Positions 17,689-27,086 are shown, counted from the stretch's first letter. The stretch: DNA of 64,000 bases from an uncultured Clostridium sp. (GCA_902493795.1 CABUQZ010000008.1:1-64000); one strand, 5' to 3'. A program made the numbers and translations. Notes: generated by a model not told the origin, from the sequence alone.

Positions 17689-18480
17689 ATGTTTAAAAGA
17701 GAATTAAAATCTAATTTCAAAAGTTTCTTAATATGGACTGGGATACTTCTTTGTATCTTTCTAGTTGTATTTTTGGTTTATCCATCTATTGTTAGTAGCG
17801 ACAATATTAAAATGATGGATGAAATGGTAAAAGTGTTCCCAGAAGAAATACTAAAAGCCTTAAATATGGATATTTCTTCAATAGACACGGCTTACGGATG
17901 GTTAAAATCTGAAGGTTTTGTTTTCATTTTATTAATCATAGGAAGTTATGGAGGAATTATTGGTTCTAATATATTATTAAAAGAAGAAAATGATAAAACA
18001 GTAGAATACTTAAATAGTCTTCCACTAACAAGAAAAGATATAGTGCTTCAAAAGTTTGTAGTAGGAATAATCTATGTAATTGCAATCACACTTATTTTAG
18101 GTGTATTTAACTTTATTTCCTTATCACTAAGTGGAGACTTTGATAAGTTGCAGTTTGTTCTTTTAAGTATAACACCACTTTTTCCATCACTTGTAATATA
18201 CGCACTATGTTTCTTTATATCGACATTTGCTCATAAGTCTAAGAAAATGTTAGGTCTAAGTTTGGGAATTGTATTTATAAGTTATATATTAAATGCTCTT
18301 TCAGGACTTGCAAAACCAGTCGAATTTTTAAAGTATTTCTCACTATTTACTCTAGCAGACGTTAGAAATGTCATAATAGATGTTTCAATAAATCCAGTAA
18401 TGATTTTAATTACAATAATTATTACTATTGGATTATTAATTGGCGCTATTATAAATTATGAAAAGAAGGATTTTGTTTAA
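17689..18480 (+). CDS. ABC-2 type permease
   Basis: 263 residues with six predicted membrane helices (about 17-35, 78-98, 125-148, 160-182, 195-212, 240-258). The ENDKTVEYLNSLPLTRKDIV cytoplasmic loop is characteristic of ABC-2 permeases paired with BcrA/CcmA-type ATPases. It follows its ATPase by eight bases and is closed by a terminator at 18500-18535. Confidence 0.85.
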   Translation: MFKRELKSNFKSFLIWTGILLCIFLVVFLVYPSIVSSDNIKMMDEMVKVFPEEILKALNMDISSIDTAYGWLKSEGFVFILLIIGSYGGIIGSNILLKEENDKTVEYLNSLPLTRKDIVLQKFVVGIIYVIAITLILGVFNFISLSLSGDFDKLQFVLLSITPLFPSLVIYALCFFISTFAHKSKKMLGLSLGIVFISYILNALSGLAKPVEFLKYFSLFTLADVRNVIIDVSINPVMILITIIITIGLLIGAIINYEKKDFV

Positions 18481-18499
18481 TTAAAAGAAAAACAAAATA

Positions 18500-18536
18500 A
18501 AATGTAGACAAATAAAAATGCCTACATTTTTTTTAC
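18500..18536 (+). terminator. Rho-independent terminator
   Basis: AAATGTAG / CTACATTT stem with a T-run, just after the ABC permease gene. Similar sequence recurs at about 19560-19590 before cotE, consistent with a local duplication. Confidence 0.8.
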
Positions 18537-18560
18537 TTTAGCCTTCATCTTATATGAATT

Positions 18561-18660
18561 ATGTTAGGGGAGGAAAAGTCATTCACAACAAATCACACAC
18601 TAGAATTAGAAAACGAATCTTCAACTATACTTGGAAGATTGATAATTAACCATCTGATTA
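18561..18660 (+). pseudogene. Truncated duplicate of the 5' end of cotE
   Basis: This 100-base stretch is a decayed copy of 19621-19767. It shares the ATGTTAG-GGAGG start region, the AAAGTCATTCACAACA block and the CTAGAATTAGAAAACGAA block. About 50 bases (the first codons of cotE) are deleted and point changes are scattered through it. No open frame remains. The preceding terminator region is also duplicated. The two copies flank the minus-strand acetyltransferase-like gene at 18678-19370. Confidence 0.8.
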
Positions 18661-18677
18661 CCACTAGTGATAAAAAA

Positions 18678-19370
18678 TTATCTTTTGTGGCGAGATATTA
18701 CCAAATCAGCTTTAAGTTCTGCTAAATCCTGATAAAGAAGTTCATAACTTACAGGATTTCTTGTACGATTTTGAATAGGTAAGATTACGTCATCTAAATG
18801 TATATTCCCTTCAAGACTATGAATTATCTTATAATTATCCATCTTAAATACATTGGTTTTCATAAAATCTTGCTCATTTTTTTTATCTCTAAAAAGCAAA
18901 AGTTTATCTTTCTTTTCTAAATCAGAGCATCTACAAATTGAAATAACATCAGTTCTTGTATCATATAAAGTTTTATCTAATATTTCAAAGCCATATGTTT
19001 TCAAAAGATATAATAAAAATGGTTTTCTTTGTTTATCGTGTACACCTAAAAAATCATACCCATTATTTAAGCAAAGATCAATCCAGCTTGCCACTAAAAA
19101 AGACCCAATATTTAAATTTCTATACTCTTCTACAACATTTATTCCTATGAAATAACTTGATTTTGTCTTGTGATCTAAATAGAAATACAAATGTCCTTGT
19201 TGTCTTAACTCTCCATTAATTTTTGTAAAAACACTAAGAAAGTATTTAGGACGATTTGATCCATCATCAATAGATCTTTTTAAATAAAGATCTTGATTAT
19301 AATCCCCAGAAAAAAAGCCTTCATGATATAGTTTTCTATCTCCAATAGCTAAATCTTCAATTTTTCCCAT
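18678..19370 (-). CDS. GNAT-like acetyltransferase-fold protein
   Basis: About 230 residues on the minus strand. The middle part has a GNAT-like core: a beta strand (SSYFIGINV), then VVEEYRNLNIGSFLVASWIDLC in the acetyl-CoA-binding position (V-x-x-x-Y-R-x-x-x-I-G), then a C-terminal strand (FLGVHDKQRKPFLLYLLKTYGFEIL). The normal Q/RxxGxG/A loop is imperfect, so activity is uncertain. Start ATG is at 19370 (GGAG nine bases upstream); an upstream TTG was rejected. It lies between a cotE fragment and cotE, in opposite orientation, which marks it as inserted. Confidence 0.65.
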   Translation of the reverse strand: MGKIEDLAIGDRKLYHEGFFSGDYNQDLYLKRSIDDGSNRPKYFLSVFTKINGELRQQGHLYFYLDHKTKSSYFIGINVVEEYRNLNIGSFLVASWIDLCLNNGYDFLGVHDKQRKPFLLYLLKTYGFEILDKTLYDTRTDVISICRCSDLEKKDKLLLFRDKKNEQDFMKTNVFKMDNYKIIHSLEGNIHLDDVILPIQNRTRNPVSYELLYQDLAELKADLVISRHKR

Positions 19371-19639
19371 AAGAAACATCTCCAAAATAATTATTTATTA
19401 TTATCAAGCTATATGTGCTTAAAAATGATTATACCTAAATTAGAAAGTATTTTCAATAAAATATATCATATATAGTAAGGCATTAATTTCAAATGTTTTG
19501 ATAAAACGAAATAAGTAAATTTTAAATGGAAAAAATAAGAAAAGAAAATTAATAAAAAAATATAGACAAATTAAAATGACTACATTTTTTATTTAACTTT
19601 AGACTTCTTATTGCATAAACTATGTTAGAGGAGGGAAAT

Positions 19640-20137
19640 ATGTCTAGCTTTAAAGAAATTGTAACAAAAGCTGTTGTTGGAAAAGGGAAAAAGTCATTCA
19701 CAACAGATCATATACTAGAATTAGAAAACGAACCTTCAACTATACTTGGATGCTGGATAATTAACCATGTGTTTAAAGGTACTAAAGAAAAAGATGCTGT
19801 AAGAGTAGAAGGAACATTTGATACTAATGTTTGGTATTCTAAAAACAACAACACAGAAACAGAAGTAGTTAAACAAACAGTTAATTATAGCGAATTAGTC
19901 CCAATTAAAACAGAAGAAGATTATGATGGTCAAGATGAAATAATAGTTAGAATGATAAAACAACCAACATGTCTAAAAGCAGAAATTAAAGATAAAAAAA
20001 TCGAATATCAAATAGAAGAAACTATAGCAGCAGAACTTGTTGGGGATGCCAAAATAAGAGTAGGTATTGATCAAGTAGAAGAAACAGAAACAGACGAAGA
20101 AATAAATGACGAAATAAAAGAAGACTTCTTAAAATAG
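19640..20137 (+). CDS. cotE: Outer spore coat protein CotE
   Basis: 165 residues with the CotE pattern: SSFKEIVTKAVVGKGKK at the start, PSTILGCWIINHVF (Bacillus 'SSILGGWIINH'), VRVEGTFDTNVWYS (VEIEGYYDINVWYS in Bacillus), TEVVKQTVNYSELVPI, KQPTCLKAEI, and AELVGDAKIRVGI. It ends in the typical acidic tail (DEEINDEIKED). CotE directs outer spore-coat assembly, so the organism, or a recent ancestor, forms endospores. ATG 19640 has GAGGAGGGA just upstream. A 9-bp hairpin over the stop codon separates it from convergent lexA. Confidence 0.9.
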   Translation: MSSFKEIVTKAVVGKGKKSFTTDHILELENEPSTILGCWIINHVFKGTKEKDAVRVEGTFDTNVWYSKNNNTETEVVKQTVNYSELVPIKTEEDYDGQDEIIVRMIKQPTCLKAEIKDKKIEYQIEETIAAELVGDAKIRVGIDQVEETETDEEINDEIKEDFLK

Positions 20138-20144
20138 TCTTCTT
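20118..20144. terminator. Bidirectional hairpin between cotE and lexA
   Basis: AAGAAGACT / AGTCTTCTT stem spanning the cotE stop codon; the convergent lexA stop is only a few bases further. Confidence 0.6.
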
Positions 20145-20149
20145 AATTC

Positions 20150-20770
20150 TTAACTAAATTTTCTATATAAGCCTATAGCTTTTCCTAAAATAGTAACGTC
20201 ATCTAAAATTATAGGAGCCATAGTGTCATTTTCAGGTTGTAATCTAATATGACCTTGTTCTTTATAGAAAGTTTTTAAAGTAACTTCGTTTTCACTAGTC
20301 ATAGCAGCAACAATTTCACCATTGTTTGCTGTTTTCTTTTTTTCGATTAATACAATATCTCCATCTCTAATTCCTTTATTAATCATTGAAGTACCCTTAA
20401 CATTTAAGGCAAATACGCTAGCTTTTCTAGGGATTAGTTCAATAGGAATAGAGAAAAGTTCATTAGGGTTTTCAATAGCTTCAATAGGACTACCTGCTGT
20501 AATTGTACCAATAAGTGGAATACTAACAACTCCATTATCACTTTCTAAATACTCGTTTGGAACAAGTAACTCAATTGTTCTGTTTTTAGCTTTTCCTTTT
20601 CTTATGTATCCTTTGCTTTCAAGTTTTTCAAGATGAAAGTGTGTTGTAGCAGGAGAACTTAAATTAAGAGCTTTACCTATTTCCCTAACAGTAGGAGGAA
20701 AACCTTCCTTTGCAATAAACTTTTTAATAGTGTCCAAAATAACCTTTTGCTTTTCTGTAAGTGTTTCCAT
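20150..20770 (-). CDS. lexA: LexA repressor
   Basis: About 206 residues. The N-terminal winged HTH is TLTEKQKVILDTIKKFI followed by GFPPTVREIGKALNLSSPAT. A linker leads to the C-terminal S24 peptidase domain with self-cleavage site GTITAGSP (Ala-Gly bond), catalytic Ser in VKGTSMI and catalytic Lys in EVTLKTF. It represses SOS genes until RecA-stimulated self-cleavage. The ATG at 20770 (minus strand) has AGGTGG at 20776-20781. A TTGACA/TAATAT promoter with a 17-base spacer, overlapped by a 12-bp palindrome, lies upstream, consistent with autorepression. Confidence 0.95.
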   Translation of the reverse strand: METLTEKQKVILDTIKKFIAKEGFPPTVREIGKALNLSSPATTHFHLEKLESKGYIRKGKAKNRTIELLVPNEYLESDNGVVSIPLIGTITAGSPIEAIENPNELFSIPIELIPRKASVFALNVKGTSMINKGIRDGDIVLIEKKKTANNGEIVAAMTSENEVTLKTFYKEQGHIRLQPENDTMAPIILDDVTILGKAIGLYRKFS

Positions 20771-20788
20771 ATATACCACCTCAAGCTC

Positions 20789-20827
20789 ATATTAACATAA
20801 TTATAATGATATGTCAAACAATTGTTT
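20789..20827 (-). promoter_or_regulatory. lexA promoter overlapped by a palindrome (candidate LexA box)
   Basis: On the minus strand, -35 TTGACA (20812-20817), a 17-base spacer, and -10 TAATAT (20789-20794). The perfect palindrome AAACAATTGTTT (20816-20827) overlaps the -35 edge. It differs from the Bacillus CGAAC-N4-GTTCG box but keeps an AAC...GTT symmetry. A divergent plus-strand promoter (TTGACT 20832-20837, TATTTT 20855-20860) sits next to it. Confidence 0.65.
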
Positions 20828-20893
20828 CATATTGACTTTTATCTTGAAAAATGGTATTTTAATACCCTGCCTTAATTAAAGAAGGTGAGAAAA

Positions 20894-21649
20894 ATGAATA
20901 ATGCAACATTATTGTATGTCATAAAAAGTCAGGATGAAACAAAAAGCTTAAGATTAGAAAATGAAACACTATATTCAGTCGATATGTACACATCACAATT
21001 TAAAAATCAAGAGGATTTTATTAATAACTATCCAAACAAAGAAAAAATCTATAGTTTTGAAAAACAAAATGGTGCAAAAGATGGAAAACTAGTAGTAGCA
21101 TACGCAAAAAGCACAGAAGAAAAAGAAAATATAGAGCCACTTTTTGATAATCAAGAAGATTTTATCTTTAAAGATGACCCATATGAAGGAAGATTAACTG
21201 AAATAGAAAAAGCAAGGAAATTGTTATTCAACAGTAAAAACCAGCTATTTGCAAGATTAATATTAAAAAACAACACATTAGGAAGAGAATTAAATAAGTT
21301 AATCGATTTAACAAACGAAGAAAATGACTATATAACAAAACTTGGATTTACAACAATTTATGTAAATAACAAATACTATATAAGTTTCAAATCACTTCTT
21401 GAATACAGAATAAAAGAAGATAAACTAGGATATCTAAGAAATGCCTATCAGGAAATGTTAAATGTTTTAAAATCTAGAATGATGTTTCTAGATGATGATA
21501 CATTCTATTTCTATAATAGACAGCTAAGAATAATAATAAAAAAATATAAGGAATTAATTAATTCACTAACAGTTAAAAATTTAAAAATAAATAAAATAAG
21601 AAAAGATACATTCTATGTCTTAAAAAGAAAAGAAAAAAGAAGATATTAA
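20894..21649 (+). CDS. Hypothetical protein divergent from lexA
   Basis: About 251 residues, soluble, lysine- and tyrosine-rich; no membrane segment or motif I recognise. The N-terminal ~60 residues look like a small alpha/beta domain (ATLLYVIKSQDETKSLRLEN). The rest is helical with many charged residues, ending in KNLKINKIRKDTFYVLKRK. The start is ATG 20894 with AAGGTGA upstream. Its promoter lies within 45 bases of the putative LexA box, so SOS control is possible but unproven. Confidence 0.65.
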   Translation: MNNATLLYVIKSQDETKSLRLENETLYSVDMYTSQFKNQEDFINNYPNKEKIYSFEKQNGAKDGKLVVAYAKSTEEKENIEPLFDNQEDFIFKDDPYEGRLTEIEKARKLLFNSKNQLFARLILKNNTLGRELNKLIDLTNEENDYITKLGFTTIYVNNKYYISFKSLLEYRIKEDKLGYLRNAYQEMLNVLKSRMMFLDDDTFYFYNRQLRIIIKKYKELINSLTVKNLKINKIRKDTFYVLKRKEKRRY

Positions 21650-21734
21650 ATGTGTCTTTTTTTTTAATATTTTGTTAATTTAGTAGATTTAATATTTAAT
21701 AATGTTATAAAATGAATATGAAGAAGATGGTATT

Positions 21735-22619
21735 ATGAAGTATTTAGAAGAATATTTAAAATTTTTAAGATATCAAAAAAATTATTCTAAGCAAACTATA
21801 GATAGTTATGAAGAAGATTTAGTAGAATTTTTAGATTTTACAAGTAAAGAAAATCTCGAAATTCTAGATGTAAAATATGAAGATATTAGATTTTTTTTGA
21901 TGGAACTAGATGAAAAGAAAAATAAAGCTACAACTATTTCAAGAAAACTAAGTTCTCTAAGAGGATTTTACAAGTATCTAATAAACAAGGATTATACTAA
22001 AAATAATCCATTTACTTTAATAAAATCTCCTAAAAAAGAAAAGAAACTTCCAAGATTTTTCTATTATAACGAACTAGAAGAAATGTTTGATTCAATAGAT
22101 ATTTCAACACCACTAGGAGAACGTAATAGATTAATACTTGAAGTGTTGTACGCATCAGGTGTTCGTGTAAGTGAACTAGTTAATATGAAAGTAAAGGATA
22201 TAAATGACGAAGAAATAAAAGTCTTAGGAAAAGGAAATAAAGAAAGAATTACAAGAATTGGAGATTATGCAAAAGAAATACTTGATTTATATCTAAACGA
22301 TGGTTATTTAAAATTGAATAAAAATAATAGCGAGTATTTATTCTTAAATAATAATGGAGGACAACTTACAACAAGGGGAGTTAGATATATCCTTGATGAA
22401 ATAATAAAAAACACGACGATAAGAAAGAAAATTTCCCCACATATGCTTCGTCATAGTTTTGCAACACATTTATTAAATGAAGGATGTGACATCTTATCAG
22501 TTCAAGAACTTTTGGGACACGAAAGCCTAACTGCTACAGCAATATATACTCATGTTACCACTGATAGATTAAAAGATGTATATTTAAAAGCTCATCCAAG
22601 AGCAAGAAAGGATAAATAA
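21735..22619 (+). CDS. Tyrosine recombinase XerC/XerD-like
   Basis: 294 residues. The N-terminal SAM-like core-binding domain (YLKFLRYQKNYSKQTIDSY, KATTISRKLSSLRGFYKYL) precedes a catalytic domain. All active residues are visible: Arg in ASGVRVSELVN, Lys in GKGNKERI, H-x-x-R in HMLRHSFATHLL, His in LGHESL, and nucleophile Tyr in TAIYTHVT. Length and the RxVSELV motif match chromosomal XerC/XerD, which resolve chromosome dimers at dif. The thymidine kinase gene starts one base after the stop. Which of XerC or XerD cannot be decided here. Confidence 0.9.
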   Translation: MKYLEEYLKFLRYQKNYSKQTIDSYEEDLVEFLDFTSKENLEILDVKYEDIRFFLMELDEKKNKATTISRKLSSLRGFYKYLINKDYTKNNPFTLIKSPKKEKKLPRFFYYNELEEMFDSIDISTPLGERNRLILEVLYASGVRVSELVNMKVKDINDEEIKVLGKGNKERITRIGDYAKEILDLYLNDGYLKLNKNNSEYLFLNNNGGQLTTRGVRYILDEIIKNTTIRKKISPHMLRHSFATHLLNEGCDILSVQELLGHESLTATAIYTHVTTDRLKDVYLKAHPRARKDK

Positions 22620-22620
22620 A

Positions 22621-23208
22621 ATGGCAAAATTATATTTTAGATATGGTGCAATGAATAGTGGTAAGTCAACTCTTTTACTACAAACATGTTATAATTACCA
22701 AGAAAATAATATGAAAGCAATAATTGTAAAAAGATCAATTGATACAAAAGGAAGTAACACTATAACTTCAAGAATTGGAGTATCAAAAGAAGTTGATTTG
22801 CTTCTTAACGATGACGATGACATCTATGAAATAGTAAAAAAGAAATTTCGTAAAGTAAATTGTGTTTTAGTAGATGAAGCTCAGTTCTTATCTAGAAAAC
22901 AAGTTGACGAATGTATGAAGATAGTAACAGATTTAGATATACCAGTAATTTGTTATGGACTAAGAACAGACTTTTTAACAAATGGCTTTGAAGGTTCAAC
23001 AAGACTCTTACAGATAGCTCACACCATTGAAGAGATGAAAACAATATGTAAATGTGGAAGAAAAGCAATATATAACGCAAGATATAAAGATGGTAAAATG
23101 ATAACAAAAGGATCACAAGTAGCAATTGATGGTGAAAAAAATGTAACATATGTATCAATGTGTGCAAAGTGTTACGAAAAAGAGAAAAATAAAATTGATA
23201 AGAAATAA
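22621..23208 (+). CDS. tdk: Thymidine kinase
   Basis: 195 residues. P-loop is GAMNSGKSTLLL near residues 9-20; Walker B is VLVDEAQFLS. The lasso and thymidine-binding region follows with GLRTDFLTNGFEGS, a zinc site (CKCG...CAKC) and C-terminal GSQVAIDGEKNVTYVSMC. It phosphorylates thymidine in the salvage pathway. One base after the Xer gene, so probably one transcript. Confidence 0.94.
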   Translation: MAKLYFRYGAMNSGKSTLLLQTCYNYQENNMKAIIVKRSIDTKGSNTITSRIGVSKEVDLLLNDDDDIYEIVKKKFRKVNCVLVDEAQFLSRKQVDECMKIVTDLDIPVICYGLRTDFLTNGFEGSTRLLQIAHTIEEMKTICKCGRKAIYNARYKDGKMITKGSQVAIDGEKNVTYVSMCAKCYEKEKNKIDKK

Positions 23209-23244
23209 GCATTATGATAAAATAAAAATATAATAGGTGATTAT

Positions 23245-26200
23245 ATGAGTATGATTGATAAAGAATTAGAAAAAATTAAACATAGTGATATAAAAAGATT
23301 TGAAAGAGTCTTACAAGTAATTGATAAATACGAAAAATCTTTACAAGAAGACTTTGACAATAACTTAGAACTAATTTTAGGAGATATATTTATTCCAATA
23401 CTTGAAGAAGTAAATAAAAACGAAAAATTGATAGCACTAAGTACAAAAGTAGTAACACATAATGGAAAAACTTATAAAATACCAACTAATTTCTTAACAA
23501 TATTTCATAAATCATACATTAATAATCCTGAATTAAAACAAGAATATGAAAACAGACTAAAAATGTGGTTTGCTGATAAAACAGAACAATTAAGAAGAGC
23601 AATAAAAGATGTAAATAATTATGATGATATAGAAAAAATAATGCCTAGTTCTTTTGCTTTAGCATCTCTTGCCCTAACAAGTTTTCATAAAAATCCAAAT
23701 ATGATTTTAAGAGACGTTCAAAAAATGGCTGGAATTGCTATTAGTGAAGGAAGTATTACTGAACTAGGAACAGGTGAAGGTAAAACATTATCTGGAGTGT
23801 TGCCAACATTTTTACAAGCCTTAAGAGGAAAAGGAGTACATGTAATTACTGCTAACCCATATCTTGCAAAACGTGATTTTGAAGAAACACTACCAATATA
23901 CGAAGGGCTTGGCTTAACATCAGGATACCTTCCAGATAGTGAAGAGCAACTTGCTGAAATAGAAGGACTAGATAAGACAAAACTTACTGCATATGATAGA
24001 ATAAAATTACAAAGAAAACTAAAAGTTTATAAACAAGAAGCTTATAAAAGTGATATAACATATGGTTCTAAACAGACATTTGCCTTTGATTATTTAAGAG
24101 ATAACACAGTATCAAAACAGGAAGACATGATACAGCGAATTGATCGCCCAGGTTTTGCCTTAATTGATGAAGTAGATGATGCCTTAATTGATGATGCAGA
24201 AGTACCTTATAGAATAGCAGTAACAACTCCAATGTATAAAGAAAATATGTCATTAAGAGATTTGTGTATTATGCAAAATATTTCCTATGATGAAATATAC
24301 CCACAAGTCTCTACAATGGATATAAATATAGATAACTTATCATTTGAAGAAGCAAGATATATATCAAGAACATTTGGAAAAAGAGAGCTTCTAGTAGATC
24401 CAAGAAGATATCAAGAAGCTGCAGAAAGATTTTTTAAAACACAAAAAGTATTAGTGACAGAAGATAATAAATATGGATTTAAAACAGGAAAAGAACTATT
24501 TGAAGCCTTATCAAATGAAGAAAAATATGATGTAGAAGAAGTAATAAAAACATATGGAATAATTTTAAGTAGAGAATTAAGAGACTATAAAATATCTGAT
24601 AAATGTATTGAAGACTTCTTAAGATACTGTTATTTTTCTTTCCAAATAAACTCAGAAGTACTATTAAATCAAAAAAGAATAGAAAATGATCCTAACTATA
24701 AAAAAGACGAAGATTACATAATAATGACAAATGGTAAAATGAAAGTCACTATGAAGGGTGCTAATAGAATATTAAGTGATAAAAACTATCCTGATTTTAT
24801 CAATGATTATAATATGTATCTAAGTGCAGTTTCAAGTGAGTCAGCAACTCTACTTCATTACTTTCAACAAGCAGTTATTGCAAATCTTCTTATGGAAAAA
24901 GGAAAAGACTATATTGTTGAAGATGGTGTTGTAAAAACATTAAAAAACGGAAGAATTCAAAGTGGATCATCTTATTCTAATGGACTTCATCAAGCATTGG
25001 AAATAAAAGAGAATATCCCATTTGAAAAACGAACAAAAGAATCAACTGCGTCATCTACAATTACCCAAAAAGATTATTATTCCAGATATGATATGTTTAG
25101 TGGAATGACTGGAACATCATCAAAAGAAGTATTTGGAGAAATATTTGGAAAAAGTACAGTTGAAATTCCAAGGCACTCATTCTATAGCTTTTACGGAAGA
25201 AGAAAAAAAAGTGATGCTAAAGAGCCAATTGGAGTAGAAAATAAAGATACAAAATTTGCTCTTACTTTAGAAGATAAGATAAATTTAATTGTAAATTCAA
25301 TAACTGAATCTTTAAATTCTAATCCAAAACAACCAATATTATTAGTAGTATCCGATGTAAATGAAATAAAATTATTACAAAGAGTCTTACAAGAAAAAGG
25401 AATTTTATTCAACACCTTAACTGCAACAACACCTAAAGAAGATGAAGCATTAATCATTGCTAGGGCAGGGCTTCCTGGAATGGTAACTATTTCAACTGAA
25501 ATGGCAGGTCGTGGAACAGATATAAAAATAGGTGGAGATAGAGAAACTATAATAGATATAGCAACAGAAAGACACATTAGACAATTAGAAAAGAAGGTTA
25601 AACATCCATTACAATTCTCATCAGTTGAAAAAGAGTTTTTAAGAAATAAAGTAGAACAAGCATTAATCTCATCTAAAACAGTAAATTTATGGACAAAAGA
25701 AGACGAAAAAAATAGAAGAGATATGATGGAGAAAACAGGTCTTAAAGTAATATCAAGCGGCTTCTTTAAAATGACAAGAATTGATAGACAACTAGAAGGA
25801 AGAACAGGAAGAAATGGTCTTTCAGGAGTATGTGAAAGATTTGCAACCCCAGATGATTTAAAAAGATTAGGAATTTCTTCATTTAATATGAAAGATTCAA
25901 TAGTGGACTTCTTTAAAAAATTTAAAAGAAATATAGATGGCTCATTAGACCTTGACAAGAAGTCTTACGAATTAGCGCTTTCAAAAGTATTAGCAATGCA
26001 AAAAAACATTGAATCACAAATAAAAGAAAGAATAAAAAATACACAAAAACTTGATAGCTACGCAACAAAAGCAGTAGAAGAATATAGAGATCAAAGAAGA
26101 AGAATAATTTGTGATTCAGTTGATAAACAGCCATTAATTGAAAGTATAATTGAAGAAGCAACGGATGGAATAATATCATCATATATAGAAGATAAAGAAT

Positions 26201-27006
26201 TAACAAAAGAAGATTTAACAAAAAGAATATCTAGTAGTGACTTAAATGTAAATATTAATGGTATTTCATTAGAAGTAAAGCAATATTTAGGTATAACATT
26301 TGATCCTAATATCGTAAGTAAAAGCAATATAAATCTTTTAGAACTAAGGGATGCAATTATTAGAACAGCAAAAGCAAGATTTACTGAATTAAAAGATGTT
26401 AATACAAAAAACGCATTACTGACAAGAAATGATTATATGATTTCCAATATACCTGAGGTATTAGAACATAGCTTTACTGTAAGAAATTTAACTTCTATGT
26501 CCATGGGAATGGAAGGACAAGCTGACTACGAAGCTAATATGGAATTTGCAAATTCTAAACGTCGATTACAAATTGAAGCAAGTAAAGAAGGAGCAAAAAA
26601 ACTTCTTGGAATACCTCTTTCAATAGAAGAGTTTAAAAGTTTAGAGGCAATAAAGAAAAATCTATTTGAAATAAAAGTAGATAAATCTAAAGAAAAAGAA
26701 AAAGAGTTTGAAGTAACTAAAACAAAATATAATGAAAATAATGTTGGAGTTATTGCAAGATTAAAAGCAATAAAGGCAAAAATTGATGAAAGAAATCAAA
26801 GACAATTACAAAAAATAGAACACGATATAGATAAAGCGGAAAAAAAAGGAAACCCTATTGATATTAAAGAATTGTATTCAAGACTTGACGTAAGACCTAT
26901 GAAATTTATAGAAGTTATGGTGGATGGCAAAAATGTAAGCAAACTCGTACTAGTAAGGGAAAGAAAACAATTAACAGAAAATGATAAAAGAGCATCTCTT
27001 CATTGA
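23245..27006 (+). CDS. Divergent, long SecA-like translocation ATPase
   Basis: 1253 residues, against ~800-900 for ordinary SecA. SecA motor motifs are clear: GEGKTLSGVLP (Walker A region), HVITANPYLAKRDFE, SDITYGSKQTFAFDYLRD, LIDEVDDALIDDAEVPY (DEVD box), FSGMTGTS, VTISTEMAGRGTDIKIG, and RIDRQLEGRTGRNG. It departs from housekeeping SecA: the DEVD box reads DEVDDALIDD, a ~200-residue N-terminal region precedes the motor (LTGEG equivalent near residue 170), and a long charged C-terminal part lacks the CxCx8C/H zinc tail. It most likely serves as an accessory (SecA2-type) ATPase; a role as the only SecA cannot be excluded from one window. RBS AGGTGA. Confidence 0.8.
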   Translation: MSMIDKELEKIKHSDIKRFERVLQVIDKYEKSLQEDFDNNLELILGDIFIPILEEVNKNEKLIALSTKVVTHNGKTYKIPTNFLTIFHKSYINNPELKQEYENRLKMWFADKTEQLRRAIKDVNNYDDIEKIMPSSFALASLALTSFHKNPNMILRDVQKMAGIAISEGSITELGTGEGKTLSGVLPTFLQALRGKGVHVITANPYLAKRDFEETLPIYEGLGLTSGYLPDSEEQLAEIEGLDKTKLTAYDRIKLQRKLKVYKQEAYKSDITYGSKQTFAFDYLRDNTVSKQEDMIQRIDRPGFALIDEVDDALIDDAEVPYRIAVTTPMYKENMSLRDLCIMQNISYDEIYPQVSTMDINIDNLSFEEARYISRTFGKRELLVDPRRYQEAAERFFKTQKVLVTEDNKYGFKTGKELFEALSNEEKYDVEEVIKTYGIILSRELRDYKISDKCIEDFLRYCYFSFQINSEVLLNQKRIENDPNYKKDEDYIIMTNGKMKVTMKGANRILSDKNYPDFINDYNMYLSAVSSESATLLHYFQQAVIANLLMEKGKDYIVEDGVVKTLKNGRIQSGSSYSNGLHQALEIKENIPFEKRTKESTASSTITQKDYYSRYDMFSGMTGTSSKEVFGEIFGKSTVEIPRHSFYSFYGRRKKSDAKEPIGVENKDTKFALTLEDKINLIVNSITESLNSNPKQPILLVVSDVNEIKLLQRVLQEKGILFNTLTATTPKEDEALIIARAGLPGMVTISTEMAGRGTDIKIGGDRETIIDIATERHIRQLEKKVKHPLQFSSVEKEFLRNKVEQALISSKTVNLWTKEDEKNRRDMMEKTGLKVISSGFFKMTRIDRQLEGRTGRNGLSGVCERFATPDDLKRLGISSFNMKDSIVDFFKKFKRNIDGSLDLDKKSYELALSKVLAMQKNIESQIKERIKNTQKLDSYATKAVEEYRDQRRRIICDSVDKQPLIESIIEEATDGIISSYIEDKELTKEDLTKRISSSDLNVNINGISLEVKQYLGITFDPNIVSKSNINLLELRDAIIRTAKARFTELKDVNTKNALLTRNDYMISNIPEVLEHSFTVRNLTSMSMGMEGQADYEANMEFANSKRRLQIEASKEGAKKLLGIPLSIEEFKSLEAIKKNLFEIKVDKSKEKEKEFEVTKTKYNENNVGVIARLKAIKAKIDERNQRQLQKIEHDIDKAEKKGNPIDIKELYSRLDVRPMKFIEVMVDGKNVSKLVLVRERKQLTENDKRASLH

Positions 27007-27022
27007 GAAGCTCTTTTTTTTG
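26987..27022 (+). terminator. Rho-independent terminator after the SecA-like gene
   Basis: AAGAGC...GCTCTT stem overlapping the stop codon, followed by T8. Confidence 0.8.
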
Positions 27023-27030
27023 TTTTTCTC

Positions 27031-27060
27031 TTGCTTTTGATATATCGTTTTAGGTATAAT
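27031..27060 (+). promoter_or_regulatory. ppdK promoter
   Basis: TTGCTT (27031-27036), an 18-base spacer, and consensus TATAAT (27055-27060), 27 bases before the ATG. Confidence 0.6.
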
Positions 27061-27086
27061 ATTAGACGTAGGAAAGGAATGATTAA

